A stretch of DNA of 64,000 nucleotides from Pseudomonadales bacterium (GTDB lineage Bacteria > Pseudomonadota > Gammaproteobacteria > Pseudomonadales > DT-91), in contig JABSRQ010000008.1 in the NCBI GenBank assembly GCA_013215055.1, positions 119,742 to 183,741 on the forward strand. Reading direction: 5' to 3'. Shown in pieces: positions 28,593 to 38,313 of the stretch. Numbering within the stretch: the stretch's first letter is position 1; each line of letters starts with the position of its first letter. The position numbers and the translations under genes were made by a program. Under the pieces are notes generated by a model that was not told the DNA's origin, made no database searches, and saw nothing but the letters and a program-made list of their open reading frames with translations.

Positions 28593-29816
28593 ATGCTTCC
28601 TATTTTAAAGTCTCTTTCTTCGGCAAAAGTCACGGCGTTTTTAGTGCTGTGTTTTTCCTGTCAAATATTTACTGCAGCTGCAAATCCACCCAGGCCTAAT
28701 GCACGTTCGGTAGTGATGCCAAAGCTGATTCCCGCCGCGCCGAAAATTGCCGCCAAGGGTTATATCTTGATGGATGCCAATAGCGGCAAGGTGATTGCTG
28801 AAATGAATGCCGATGAGCGCCTGGAACCGGCAAGCTTAACCAAGATGATGACCACCTATGTCGCCGATTATGAGTTAGAGCAGGGCAATATCGCCTTGGA
28901 TGATATTACCGTCGTCAGTGAAAATGCCTGGGCCAGAAATTTCCCCGGTTCTTCTTTGATGTTTTTGGAAGTCGGTAAAAAAGTGGATGTACATAGTCTG
29001 TTAAAAGGTGTGACAATTTCATCCGGTAACGATGCCACGGTTGCGTTGGCTGAACATATCGCAGGCTCCGCCGATGCGTTTGCCGATGTGATGAATCAAC
29101 ATGCACAGTTATTGGGTATGACGGGTTCTCACTTTATGAATCCACATGGCCTGCCTGATGATGATCATTACACGACCGCAAGGGATATGGCGCGTTTAGC
29201 ACAGGCCACGATTCAGGATTTTCCGGAACGCTATAAGCTGTATTCGATGAAGTCGTTCACGTATAACAACATCAAACAAACCAACCGCAACCGCCTATTA
29301 TGGCGTGATCCTTCGGTAGACGGTTTTAAAACAGGCCATACTGCGCGTGCCGGTTATTGTCTGGTGGCCTCGGCCAAAAAAGATGATATGCGTTTGATCT
29401 CGGTGGTGATGGGAGCCAAGAGTGATGCTGCGCGTATGCGTGAATCACAAAAACTTTTATCTTATGGCTTTCGTTATTATAAAACCTTAAAACTGTATAA
29501 CGCCTACGATGTGGTGACTGAGCAGCGTTTATTTGGTGGCGAAGAAGACATGATTAAACTGGTAGCCAGCCAGGATGTGTATGTCACTGTGCCACGTTCA
29601 CAAAAAGATAATATTGAAGCTGAAGTGCAGGTAGATTCCTTTATAGAAGCACCGGTTAAAGCCGGTGCGCAGTTGGGTGATGTACTGGTGAAACTTGGTG
29701 ATGAAGTGTTATTAACGCAGTCTTTGGTAGCCGATAGTGATATGGAATCTGGCGGTTTCTTTGCGATGATCTGGGGTAAAATTCAGAAGTTCTTTGCGCA
29801 GCTGTTAGAAGGTTAA
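28593..29816 (+). CDS. dacA: D-alanyl-D-alanine carboxypeptidase (PBP5/6 type)
   Basis: This DD-carboxypeptidase trims the terminal D-Ala of peptidoglycan stems in the periplasm. After a cleavable signal peptide the S11 motifs are all present: PASLTKMM (Ser/Lys), SSGND, and [10 protein letters not shown]-terminal beta domain and amphipathic end ([14 protein letters not shown]) would anchor it to the membrane. The ATG at 28593 (GAAGG 11 bases before) gives 407 residues; a TTG at 28575 is less likely. Confidence 0.95.
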   Translation: MLPILKSLSSAKVTAFLVLCFSCQIFTAAANPPRPNARSVVMPKLIPAAPKIAAKGYILMDANSGKVIAEMNADERLEPASLTKMMTTYVADYELEQGNIALDDITVVSENAWARNFPGSSLMFLEVGKKVDVHSLLKGVTISSGNDATVALAEHIAGSADAFADVMNQHAQLLGMTGSHFMNPHGLPDDDHYTTARDMARLAQATIQDFPERYKLYSMKSFTYNNIKQTNRNRLLWRDPSVDGFKTGHTARAGYCLVASAKKDDMRLISVVMGAKSDAARMRESQKLLSYGFRYYKTLKLYNAYDVVTEQRLFGGEEDMIKLVASQDVYVTVPRSQKDNIEAEVQVDSFIEAPVKAGAQLGDVLVKLGDEVLLTQSLVADSDMESGGFFAMIWGKIQKFFAQLLEG

Positions 29817-29817
29817 T

Positions 29818-30087
29818 ATGACTCAGCAGGCACCGCCTAAAATTGAATTCCCCTGTCAATATTCCATTCGTGTGATGGGGGATAAATCGCCGACTTTTAG
29901 TGATGAGGTGGTAGCGATTATCCAGCGCCACGCACCTGAATTAAAGCCAGAAACCGCGACCAGAAAAGATAGCAGCAAAGGCCGTTTTATGAGTGTGAAG
30001 GTGATGATCATTGCAACGGGTGAACCCCAACTTACTGCCATTCATAATGATTTAAAGGCTCATCCTGCAGTTAAAATGGTGCTGTGA
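29818..30087 (+). CDS. ybeD: YbeD/DUF493 family protein
   Basis: This 89-residue ACT-like protein is of the DUF493 family. E. coli YbeD lies in the same position between dacA and lipB and has been linked to lipoate metabolism without a proven reaction. Signature segments are [13 protein letters not shown] near the start and [12 protein letters not shown] in the middle. It starts two bases after dacA and its stop overlaps the lipB start (TGATG). Confidence 0.92.
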   Translation: MTQQAPPKIEFPCQYSIRVMGDKSPTFSDEVVAIIQRHAPELKPETATRKDSSKGRFMSVKVMIIATGEPQLTAIHNDLKAHPAVKMVL

Positions 30088-30752
30088 TGGCCTCACAAAA
30101 CCCTGTTAGTGACACATTAATTGTTAAAGAACTGGGCTCTCAAGCCTATCTGCCTATCTGGCAGGCGATGAAAGACTTCACCGATACAAGAGATGAAAAT
30201 ACCTTAGATGAATGCTGGCTGGTTGAACACGAGCCGGTATTTACCCAAGGCCAAGCGGGTAAATCAGAGCATATTCTACAGCATAACAATATCCCCGTGG
30301 TGCAGTGTGATAGAGGCGGGCAGGTAACCTATCATGGGCCTGGTCAGGCTATGTTGTATTGCCTGGTGGATATTAAACGTAAAAAAATCGGTGTACGTGA
30401 CTTTGTCACGATCATGGAGCAGGCGGTTATATCGCTATTATCTGATTTGGGTATTGAAGCGGGTTTAAAAGAGGGGGCACCTGGGGTTTATGTCAAAGGC
30501 GCTAAAATTTCTGCACTGGGTTTACGCGTTCGACGTGGTGCCACCTATCATGGCCTGGCATTAAATGTCGATATGGACTTAAGCCCGTTTTTACAGATTA
30601 ACCCCTGCGGTTATGAAGGTATGGTGGTTACCGATATAAAAACTTTATTGACGGAAAAAAAACAAGCCGTACCTACAATGGCTGAAATTAATCAACAATT
30701 GCTGGAAAAGTTCTCAGTATTGCTTCATTACAGCCATATTCAATACGTTTAG
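30087..30752 (+). CDS. lipB: octanoyl-[acyl-carrier-protein]:protein N-octanoyltransferase
   Basis: LipB moves octanoyl from ACP to lipoyl domains, the first step of lipoate synthesis. The 221-residue protein has the family motifs [12 protein letters not shown], the catalytic Cys in NPCGYEGM, and the catalytic Lys in [11 protein letters not shown]. The ATG at 30087 shares its A with the ybeD stop. In most gammaproteobacteria lipA follows directly; here it lies about 15 kb away. Confidence 0.97.
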   Translation: MASQNPVSDTLIVKELGSQAYLPIWQAMKDFTDTRDENTLDECWLVEHEPVFTQGQAGKSEHILQHNNIPVVQCDRGGQVTYHGPGQAMLYCLVDIKRKKIGVRDFVTIMEQAVISLLSDLGIEAGLKEGAPGVYVKGAKISALGLRVRRGATYHGLALNVDMDLSPFLQINPCGYEGMVVTDIKTLLTEKKQAVPTMAEINQQLLEKFSVLLHYSHIQYV

Positions 30753-30763
30753 TTGATGAATAA

Positions 30764-32962
30764 CTAGATCTTTTGTAAATCCTCCATCAATTCCTTGATG
30801 GATGCATAACGTGCGTCCATTTCTTTTTGCATACATTTATGAATAATTTCTTGTAGCGCAGGAGTGCTTAAATTAATTTCAGCGCTTAATGATGGTGGCT
30901 TCTCCATTAAATGACATTGTGCATAAGCGGCAAAATTGTCGGCCTTAAAAGGCGGCTTACCTGAAAAAATAATATACAGAATAACGCCTATGGCATAGAT
31001 GTCGCTACGTTGATCCAGGGGCTGACCTAGAAACTGCTCGGGAGCCATAAAGTTTGGTGTGCCAGAAACTTTTGCAGCAAGCGGCTGGTCATTAGCTTGT
31101 TGTTGATTTACATCAGAAGCCTTGATTTGCATGGCCAGGCCAAAATCCATTATTTTGATAATACCCTGGCGGTTAACCATCATATTACTGGGTTTTAAAT
31201 CTCTATGGATGATACCTTGTTCATGAGCAGCAGCGACGGCTGAGCAAATTTGTTTGGCCATCAGGACACCGATAGCAATATCTAACGCGCCTTTCATTTT
31301 AATCAGCGCATTTAAATCATAGCCATGTACATATTCCATGCTGATGTAATGGCTGCCATTGCAGCGCCCCAGATCAAAGGTGCGAATAATGTTGCGATGG
31401 GTAATGCGTCTTGCCAGGCGAATCTCCTGCTTGAATTGTTCAGACTCGGCTTGGTCGAAGGTGTTGGGATCTAACATCTTCAGCGCAATTTTTTCGTTTA
31501 GATCATTATCCAATGCCAGATAAACTTGCCCGGCAGCACCGACACCTAACAGTTTGATAATACGATAACGATTATTAATCATCTTGCCTTCTGGCAATAT
31601 GGATTGTGGGTCTTTAGTTGCCGAGTGTTGTCTGTTTCCGGTTAATACTTTTTCAGATACATGGGTATCGATAACGGTGGCAGAACCGGTCTCAATCGTG
31701 GCCATGACGGTTTCGGCTTTATCGGTAGCGCTGCTTTTTTCAAGATGGCTTTCAAGACTGTTCTCAATGTCGTTATCAAATAAGTCTATTTCTTCGCCTA
31801 GGTCCTCGGATAACTGGGCCAGATAATTTTCTAAATCCGATTTTTCTTTTAAGCTTTTACCCATCTTTAATACGGCATTAAATAATAGCCCAACTTCATC
31901 GCGCCTGGTTTCTATGGTTGTAGATTGTGGATAATCACCACGGGCAATATCACGTGTAATGGCTACCAGTTTGATGATGGGGCGGCTGATTCTGTAAGCA
32001 ATAAACCAGGCAATAAAGCAGGCTATGATCAAACCTAGAATACCTACGCTAATCACCTGTTGTTGAATTTTTACAAAAGGTTGTAATAACTCGGTGCGTG
32101 ATTGCATAGCCAGAATAAAGCCTAGGTTGCCACCGCCATTTTTAGCTAATGGTATAGCCACACCATGAAATTCTTCGTTGTTGAGATGAAAGTTCAGCGC
32201 TTTTTCGCCACCGTCTAAATCTAAAATCGATTGCCATTGCTGTTCTTGTTGGGAAAAATAATCATATAAAGAAGGTTGCAGTTCAGCATCGGTTAAATAA
32301 ATGCTTTTAACAGCATCAATCTGCCTTTGTGCATTACGGGTAAATATAAATAGGCCAATCTGACTAGAGGTCAGGGTATGGATTTCGTCGGCGATAGAGG
32401 GGGAAATTTCATAGGCCAGCGCGACGGTGCCACGTACCACATCTTTGGCGACATTATCAAAAATAGGTACGGTGACAATCTGTAATAATTTACCTTGGCT
32501 AACCAATACACCCTGAGCCGGCATGCCATCTAATGCACTGTCAAATAAGGCGCTGCGTCCGGCTACCGATGAGCCTATGGCTTCAGGCCTATCGGAGCGG
32601 GCCAGGATTTGGCCTTCGGCGTCGGTGAAAAAAAGCATGTCAAAATCCAGGGACTTTTTAAATTCCAGGCTTAAATCCTGCAGCGTCAAAGCATCACCTT
32701 CATAAACTCTTGGCAGAATACGCCCGTCTCTGGCCAGGTTTTTGGCGGTTTCTTGTATGGCTGAAAAGCGGCTATGGATTTTGGTTTGAATAATAACCGA
32801 TGAGCGTTTTAAGGCTTTGTCTATGCTGTTATTGGCGACGGTATCGGCTTCATGGCCTATAGACCAAGCGATGATGCCGATTAAAAGACTGAAACCCACC
32901 AAGACCAATGAAAACAGTTTGCTCTGCAGGGAGAATATAAAAGTGAGTTTATCCTTATTCAT
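30764..32962 (-). CDS. membrane sensor serine/threonine protein kinase (Cache-HAMP-kinase)
   Basis: The 732-residue protein has an unusual order for a Hanks-type kinase. A membrane helix (about 15-35) is followed by a roughly 270-residue periplasmic domain that looks like a double Cache sensor. A second helix (about 300-325), a HAMP linker (ISRPIIKLVAITRDIARGDY) and a C-terminal kinase domain (about 466-730) complete it. The kinase has the glycine loop GVGAAGQ, invariant Lys in IALKML, HRDLKPSN, DFGLA and APEQ, so it should be active. This layout copies chemoreceptors and histidine kinases. Its ATG overlaps the stop of the cupredoxin gene, coupling the two. Confidence 0.9.
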   Translation of the reverse strand: MNKDKLTFIFSLQSKLFSLVLVGFSLLIGIIAWSIGHEADTVANNSIDKALKRSSVIIQTKIHSRFSAIQETAKNLARDGRILPRVYEGDALTLQDLSLEFKKSLDFDMLFFTDAEGQILARSDRPEAIGSSVAGRSALFDSALDGMPAQGVLVSQGKLLQIVTVPIFDNVAKDVVRGTVALAYEISPSIADEIHTLTSSQIGLFIFTRNAQRQIDAVKSIYLTDAELQPSLYDYFSQQEQQWQSILDLDGGEKALNFHLNNEEFHGVAIPLAKNGGGNLGFILAMQSRTELLQPFVKIQQQVISVGILGLIIACFIAWFIAYRISRPIIKLVAITRDIARGDYPQSTTIETRRDEVGLLFNAVLKMGKSLKEKSDLENYLAQLSEDLGEEIDLFDNDIENSLESHLEKSSATDKAETVMATIETGSATVIDTHVSEKVLTGNRQHSATKDPQSILPEGKMINNRYRIIKLLGVGAAGQVYLALDNDLNEKIALKMLDPNTFDQAESEQFKQEIRLARRITHRNIIRTFDLGRCNGSHYISMEYVHGYDLNALIKMKGALDIAIGVLMAKQICSAVAAAHEQGIIHRDLKPSNMMVNRQGIIKIMDFGLAMQIKASDVNQQQANDQPLAAKVSGTPNFMAPEQFLGQPLDQRSDIYAIGVILYIIFSGKPPFKADNFAAYAQCHLMEKPPSLSAEINLSTPALQEIIHKCMQKEMDARYASIKELMEDLQKI

Positions 32963-33894
32963 CAGTAAAATTCATCCTCGAAGATGCTGGGTTGCGTTTT
33001 GTAGTTTTTGCCATATTTATTTTTGTGTTGTTTTTTCTTATAGCTGGCGGTTTTTAATTGCAAGGTCATGTTTGTTGCTTGCCCGGCTTTTATCAATACT
33101 TTTTGGCTTAATTGACCACGGATATTCCAGGCTGTTAGTTGATATTCACCGCTGGGTAAATGGTTTAAAGAAAAAAGCCCTTTTTTATCGACGATAACAC
33201 TGTAACCACTTTTACTGATAGCAATAAACGTCGCCATATCGGGGTGAATATTGCAGTAGACTTTGGCGATACCGGCTTGATTAAATGTGACTTGATTGGT
33301 TTTACCAAAACCGTAGGTGCCTAAATCAAAACTGTTTTCACCTGATGGTGAAAAGACATTGTGTTTAATGGTATCGCGATTTTTAAAGGCAATGGTGTCA
33401 TTGATATGGATGTTTATTAGCGCAGGGTTATAACTTTTACCCTGCATTACAATCTTGTGGCTACGGGCAGGGGGCTTGGATTTTTTGCTGTTAAACAGTG
33501 GCTCCAGGCTGATAACGGTATTAGCACTGTTCAGGGTTTTATTGTTCTTACCCGATAATGTTATCTGCCCGCTTAGACTCCCTGTTTTGACTATCGCTTT
33601 TTTTACCGGTTTGGATTTTGGTTTGACCGCTTTGGGTTTTACAAGAGGAGCTTGAACTGTGGGTTGTGGTTTTTCTTTTACTTTAATGGGGGCGGGAGTC
33701 ACAGCGTTAGGTTCAATCTTCGCTTTGTTTGGTGGCTGCGGCTGCGTTGTTTGTGGCTCTAACACCGTTGGTGATTCTGACTGTGTAGACGGAGCTTGGG
33801 GCTGAGGTTGTGATTCAGTTTGGCTGCAGGAGGGCAGCAACAATGTCACCGACAGGGCGAGAAGGACAGAAAAGAAAATTTTATTGATCAACAT
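32962..33894 (-). CDS. cupredoxin-like lipoprotein
   Basis: A signal peptide ends in the lipobox LLPSC, then a Pro/Gln/Lys-rich spacer of about 100 residues leads to a plastocyanin-like domain (about 147-230). Type I copper ligands are visible: His in IKHNVFS and the Cys, His and Met of VYCNIHPDMA. A carboxypeptidase-regulatory-like beta domain follows (FSLNHLPSGEYQLTAW). Proteins like this are often labelled methylamine utilization protein, but no methylamine genes are present. The ATG at 33894 has AGGGA upstream, giving 310 residues. It sits between a porin and the sensor kinase, probably in one operon. Confidence 0.88.
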   Translation of the reverse strand: MLINKIFFSVLLALSVTLLLPSCSQTESQPQPQAPSTQSESPTVLEPQTTQPQPPNKAKIEPNAVTPAPIKVKEKPQPTVQAPLVKPKAVKPKSKPVKKAIVKTGSLSGQITLSGKNNKTLNSANTVISLEPLFNSKKSKPPARSHKIVMQGKSYNPALINIHINDTIAFKNRDTIKHNVFSPSGENSFDLGTYGFGKTNQVTFNQAGIAKVYCNIHPDMATFIAISKSGYSVIVDKKGLFSLNHLPSGEYQLTAWNIRGQLSQKVLIKAGQATNMTLQLKTASYKKKQHKNKYGKNYKTQPSIFEDEFY

Positions 33895-33925
33895 CGATAA
33901 TCCCTGTGCAGTGTTTAATCTTATT

Positions 33926-35188
33926 TTAAAAAGCCAGGCTGGCCATAACACTCAGTTGATAGCTGTTGTCATCCAGATACAGGCCATTAACTAAAATGCG
34001 TTCACGTTCACTATTAAGCTGGAGAATTTCACTACCGATTTTATAGTGTTGACCGGCAGGCTCCCAGAAAAAGGCGGCGGTGATGCTTTGGCCTTTATCG
34101 GCATTGATATCATCAACGGTATTATCGTTATCTTCGCTGATAAAATCGTCGTAACGCAGGGAATAACGCCAGTTACCGCTGAGATATGAACCTAACACAT
34201 AGGCGGATCTAAAACTGACATCGGCATTATCTGCAGGGCCCATCGCGGTATTTCCTGCGCTGTATTCACCTAAAAGTGTCCAGTGTTCATTTATCCACCA
34301 TTTAGCGCCAAAGATCGCAAAACGTGTGGCCCAGGCATATTCACCTTTATACAACAGCTGATCGCCTTTATTGTCTACCGCGGTGAGTTTAAATTCATAG
34401 GCCTTGGGTTGCAGCCAGGAGGTTCGCAGCGCATAACCGGTTTTGCCATCTAAGTCGCTGCCAAAGGGTTTGCTGCCATCGTCACGTTGTTTGTTGAAGG
34501 AACCGTCATCGGCTAATGATGCCAGTGGCGGCAATGGATGCACCTCATCATAAGTGCTTAGTAGGCGGCCATAACTGAAGCCGCGCCAGGCCAGAATTGC
34601 GCCCATAGAATCATTGCCTCTGAAGGCGGTAGCCGCCAAACGCCATTGACTGCCATCATCAAACTTATGGCGAAAATCTATATCGATACCCAGTGGCCTA
34701 AACTCTTCGCCTATCCAGCTATTGAGGCTGGAATAGGTGAGGGTATAAGGTGAATCCCAGAACGGGTCGGTGTTTTCCATGGAGCTGGGCAGAAAAAATT
34801 GACCCACGGTAAATAGCAGGCGTTGCTGCTCGTTTAACGGCTGAATATAGCGGGCTTTTAACTCGATAAAGCCGACATCTTTTCCGCTGTTTTCATCGCT
34901 GCTGGCGCGTAGTTGTACATGCGCGGCATATTCAATGTGATTAAATAAATAACCTTTGTAACCAAGTTGTATATCGCCCCAGAGTTCCTGATTATCATCC
35001 TCTTCAGAACCTGCGTTATAACGCCCAAGTCCACCTTGCAACCAGCTGGGGCCATCGTTATTTGAAGTCGCAATCACCGTAGCCTTGAGAGATGCTCCAG
35101 GTTTTACATCGGCAGAGGCCATGCAGGCGATAGTAATAGCGCTTATGCCCAGGGTGAACCTGAGTAAGTGGGTGGCTGTTTTTTGCAT
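33926..35188 (-). CDS. outer-membrane porin-like beta-barrel protein
   Basis: The 420-residue protein has a signal peptide (cleavage near MASADVKPG) and a barrel pattern of alternating hydrophobic strands rich in Tyr and Trp, ending in the terminal Phe typical of outer-membrane barrels. Segments such as YIQPLNEQQRLLFTVGQFFL and WRYSLRYDDFISEDND resemble phosphate-selective or general porins. Substrate is unknown. It is the first gene of the porin-cupredoxin-kinase unit, with a 31-base gap to the next gene. Confidence 0.82.
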   Translation of the reverse strand: MQKTATHLLRFTLGISAITIACMASADVKPGASLKATVIATSNNDGPSWLQGGLGRYNAGSEEDDNQELWGDIQLGYKGYLFNHIEYAAHVQLRASSDENSGKDVGFIELKARYIQPLNEQQRLLFTVGQFFLPSSMENTDPFWDSPYTLTYSSLNSWIGEEFRPLGIDIDFRHKFDDGSQWRLAATAFRGNDSMGAILAWRGFSYGRLLSTYDEVHPLPPLASLADDGSFNKQRDDGSKPFGSDLDGKTGYALRTSWLQPKAYEFKLTAVDNKGDQLLYKGEYAWATRFAIFGAKWWINEHWTLLGEYSAGNTAMGPADNADVSFRSAYVLGSYLSGNWRYSLRYDDFISEDNDNTVDDINADKGQSITAAFFWEPAGQHYKIGSEILQLNSERERILVNGLYLDDNSYQLSVMASLAF

Positions 35189-35269
35189 AAATATCCGCTT
35201 AAAACACTGTTATTATTATTTTAAAAACTTGAATACATCATCTTAGCATATCACCCGTTTGCTAGCGCA

Positions 35270-36189
35270 TTAATGTAATCGATTGGATTGCAGGCAGTGG
35301 TTGATGGCGGTCACTAAGGTTTCGGCGTGAATGGGTTTGGTGACATAGTCATCCATGCCGATTTGCAGGCAAATCTCACGCTCACCACTTAACGCATTAG
35401 CGGTCAGGGCGATAATCGGCGTGTGGTGCTGATGGTTTTCTATCTGGCGTATGTTTTTGGTGGCTTGATAACTATCCATAATCGGCATATGGCAATCCAA
35501 GATGATCGCATCGTAGGAAAACTTTGACCACATACGCACCGCTTCTTGACCATTGCAGGCCATGTCGATCTCTGCGACTAAATTGTTCAGTATCTTTTGG
35601 CCTACCATCTGATTCACACTATTGTCTTCGGCTAATAATATACGTGTGTTTTTCATGGCCAATGAAATCGACGTTTTGTTGGCTGTTTCCAATGAGGAGG
35701 CGTATAAAAAACGCCGTGACGGGCTGGTGTTTATTTGGTCTGAAAATGCCTCTATCATGTGCTGTAGCTGAGGTTTAAAAACCGGGCGTTGTAGATATCC
35801 ATCAAAGCCTATGGCTTTCAGTTCTTCACCACTGCCTCTATGCATGGCGGTTGCTAATAAAAGGCTGCGACATCGCTGCTGTTTCTTAGCATGGTTATTA
35901 AGTGGCTGTAAAAGTTTTTTACATGCCTCTAATCCAATCACCTCATCGATGATGATCGGGAATATTGTTTATCCGATTCCAGCCAGGCCATCATCTTCTG
36001 TGGCGTGTTAGTGTTATCTAAAAGGGGAATGTAAGTCACCTGTAATTGCCAGCTATTTAACCATTGCTGTGTTAGCGGCTGTTGTTGAATGACATCAGCC
36101 ATTAACAACACCTGGATGTCTTGCCAGTTCCTGATTTTTTGCTGTCGACTCTTCTCTTGAGTCTCGGCTAAGGTGTCTATTGATGAGGT
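35270..36189 (-). pseudogene. remnant of a hybrid histidine kinase (two receiver domains)
   Basis: The intact stretch (35270-35941, 223 residues) has the last third of a degenerate receiver and then a complete receiver: LLAEDNS, phospho-acceptor Asp in IILDCHMPIMD, LTANA, TKPI. Upstream, an open frame from 36189 encodes the start of the first receiver (IQVLLMADVIQQQPLTQQW) but runs off frame near 35950-35980. The continuation (FPIIIDEVIGLE) is in another frame and ends at a stop if read without the shift. No kinase domain remains, so this is the decayed C-terminal end of a BarA/GacS-like sensor. The intact receiver could still be made as a short protein. Confidence 0.8.
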
Positions 36190-36249
36190 CTAATTACCCC
36201 AGGCACTTAACGATGATTGGCTTATTTTGAATGCCGGTGATTAAGCTTG

Positions 36250-37668
36250 CTATTTTTTAATCATCCGTTGATAAAATCGGCTATAGATAATCTCCATGAT
36301 CACCGAGACGGACAATAACGCCTTAAGTGTATAAGACAGTGGCTTATCGTATTGGTGTTCTGCCGTCGCATATGCACTGGATGTTTGAACTATGTTAGGC
36401 GCAAGAGTTTTGAGTCGGCGGCGAAACGGTCTCAGCTGCGCTATGGTGATTTCCTCACTTAATATCCATTCTGATGCATTAAGGTGTAAGCGGATATCTG
36501 CATGTGTATTTAATAGAGCCTGCGTCATCATCAGATCATGTGTTTGTGTGTTTCTTCTGGTATCTAACAATAGGCGTGGATCTTGTTGTTGGCGGTGTAT
36601 AAATGCGCTTAGTAATATTTGTTGTTTATTGGCGCTGTCATTTAAATAATTTCCGAGGCGTATAACAATGTATTGAGCTTGGTTAAGAGCCAAAGTGCTG
36701 TTATCCAGCTTATAAAAATCCTCTTCACGGTTAATTTCAAGGGTGGGTCTGTTTGAGTCATATGGCGTTCTTTGAATGGCTGGCAGATCAATAGAACATA
36801 AACCCTGATCAAAACATTTTTTCACCTCGGTATTTAAATCCAGGCTCTGATGATAGCGATCACTGTATTCTGAATGGCCCTGTGGCGATCTTTTGATATA
36901 GGCGTAACCGGTTAATTTTTGTAAAAGTTCGGGCGCAAAAAACAGCACATCACCGGCCGAGGCTTCCCGTTTGAAATATTGAAATACCTGATCTAACAAT
37001 AGAAAGTAGACGGCCTTTGCTCTGGCATTAGGTTTGGGTGTTTGAATGTTTTCACTGGTCGCATAGCGGCCATGGAAATACGCCACTCTGGCGAATATCG
37101 GCTGCATCAGCAGCAGTGTTTGCAGCAGGGCATCGTTGACAATCTGATCCAGTCTATAGCTCAATATATAATGGGAGAAATCGGCATTAAAACGTAAATC
37201 CGGGTTGGCTTTTATCATCATTAATACGGTGGGAATGCCTTCAGTAACAGAAGCTCTATGCAGCTCTAACATCAAGGGAAACTCATATTTTCTGGCGGTG
37301 GCGGTTATTATATTGGCAATCTCTATGGCCTCTGCCATGGTTTCAGAGCCATCACCGATGATTAATGTGGCACAGCTAAAGCCGGATTTTTTCCAGCGCT
37401 TAACTTTTCGCTCTAACTTTTTTACTGTAGTGATGGCTGCCTGAGTGCATATAAAGCCTTTTTGCTTAAAAGGTTTAATCGCAGTGGGTAACAATAGATG
37501 GCTTTGCATGGCTTGATAACCATCTTGCCATGCCGTGGTGGCAGTGATTTTAGCGCTACGTTGCCTTCCGCTGATTGTCATCATATTTAATGTAAACAGA
37601 AGCTGAGGTTCAGCTTGTTTACCCAGATTGACATAGGCCGGGGCTGGTTTTTGATAGTGAATCAACAT
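36250..37668 (-). CDS. TIM-barrel (sugar isomerase-like) protein with C-terminal membrane segment
   Basis: The 472-residue protein shows, around residues 125-190, a pattern like xylose-isomerase-type TIM barrels: LMLELHRASVTEGIP, then NPDLRFNADFSHY. The C-terminal part has an unusual His/Arg-rich region and ends with a hydrophobic stretch (ALLSVSVIMEIIYSRFY) that could anchor it. A catalytic role in sugar metabolism is possible but not shown. It lies directly upstream of the kinase relic, and a 59-residue frame precedes it by 49 bases. No clear ribosome site is seen at the ATG. Confidence 0.6.
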   Translation of the reverse strand: MLIHYQKPAPAYVNLGKQAEPQLLFTLNMMTISGRQRSAKITATTAWQDGYQAMQSHLLLPTAIKPFKQKGFICTQAAITTVKKLERKVKRWKKSGFSCATLIIGDGSETMAEAIEIANIITATARKYEFPLMLELHRASVTEGIPTVLMMIKANPDLRFNADFSHYILSYRLDQIVNDALLQTLLLMQPIFARVAYFHGRYATSENIQTPKPNARAKAVYFLLLDQVFQYFKREASAGDVLFFAPELLQKLTGYAYIKRSPQGHSEYSDRYHQSLDLNTEVKKCFDQGLCSIDLPAIQRTPYDSNRPTLEINREEDFYKLDNSTLALNQAQYIVIRLGNYLNDSANKQQILLSAFIHRQQQDPRLLLDTRRNTQTHDLMMTQALLNTHADIRLHLNASEWILSEEITIAQLRPFRRRLKTLAPNIVQTSSAYATAEHQYDKPLSYTLKALLSVSVIMEIIYSRFYQRMIKK

Positions 37669-37717
37669 TTATTAATTTAATGCCTGCAATGTTTTAGCGT
37701 TAGTTTCAATTGCCAAC

Positions 37718-37897
37718 CTAAAGAGGGGGGAGATTGATGCGTTCAGTATAGTTTTTATTGGTATCAAAGGGGGCAAAGGCATAGTGATATAAAATGGACG
37801 ATAGTGCCAGTGCCAACATTAATTCAGCCATGCCAGTCATCACCACGTAGTTAGTCTGAAAGGCTTTAAGCCGATAAATCGAGCCCAGCTTACGCAT
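37718..37897 (-). CDS. possible small membrane protein (59 aa)
   Basis: An ATG frame encodes 59 residues starting MRKLGSIYRLKAFQ. One membrane helix (VVMTGMAELMLALALSSILY) is followed by a polar tail. It is on the same strand as, and 49 bases before, the TIM-barrel gene. There is no convincing ribosome site, and an in-frame TAA directly precedes the ATG. It may equally be a relic. Confidence 0.35.
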   Translation of the reverse strand: MRKLGSIYRLKAFQTNYVVMTGMAELMLALALSSILYHYAFAPFDTNKNYTERINLPPL

Positions 37898-38270
37898 TTA
37901 CAACAGCAATAATTCCAGAGTTTCACCACCAAGCGATTTTAAGGCGCAACCTATTACCGGTAAACTGAGTATTTGATGCAGGGGCTTTAATGGTATTGTT
38001 GTTTTTCTATGATCGCTACAATGATTATATACACATAATGCCTTTAAAAGAGGGTATTTCGATGAAGTTATATTCATCTAATTTGATAGGTTAACGCCAG
38101 GCTATATATGGTGTTATGAGAAAGTTAGGACAACACAAAATATCTGTATTAAATTCAGTAAGGGATAATTTTTTATTAAGGCTGTGAACCCTAAATGTAT
38201 GGTGTGTATAGCGAATTTTTAAGGAGTGTATTAGGCGGATCTAGATTATTCAGATCATATGTAATGGAAT
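37898..38270. other. intergenic region without a supported gene
   Basis: This AT-rich stretch lies between the 59-residue frame and the terminator of the 1588-residue lipoprotein gene. A minus-strand open frame (ending in LKSLGGETLELLLL) reaches up to the stop just before 37897 but has no good start. I see no RNA gene or convincing promoter. Confidence 0.5.
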
Positions 38271-38296
38271 AAAAAAGAGAGCCTATATAGGCTCTC
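38271..38296 (-). terminator. rho-independent terminator of the 1588-aa lipoprotein gene
   Basis: GAGAGCC, loop TATATA, GGCTCTC pairs perfectly and is followed on the minus strand by six T residues (38271-38276), 18 bases past the stop. Confidence 0.9.
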
Positions 38297-38313
38297 TCTT
38301 TAAATTGCAGCGG

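Noticed and set aside
37898..38035. Minus-strand open frame ending LKSLGGETLELLLL
   Set aside because: There is no acceptable start codon or ribosome site; it may be a relic.
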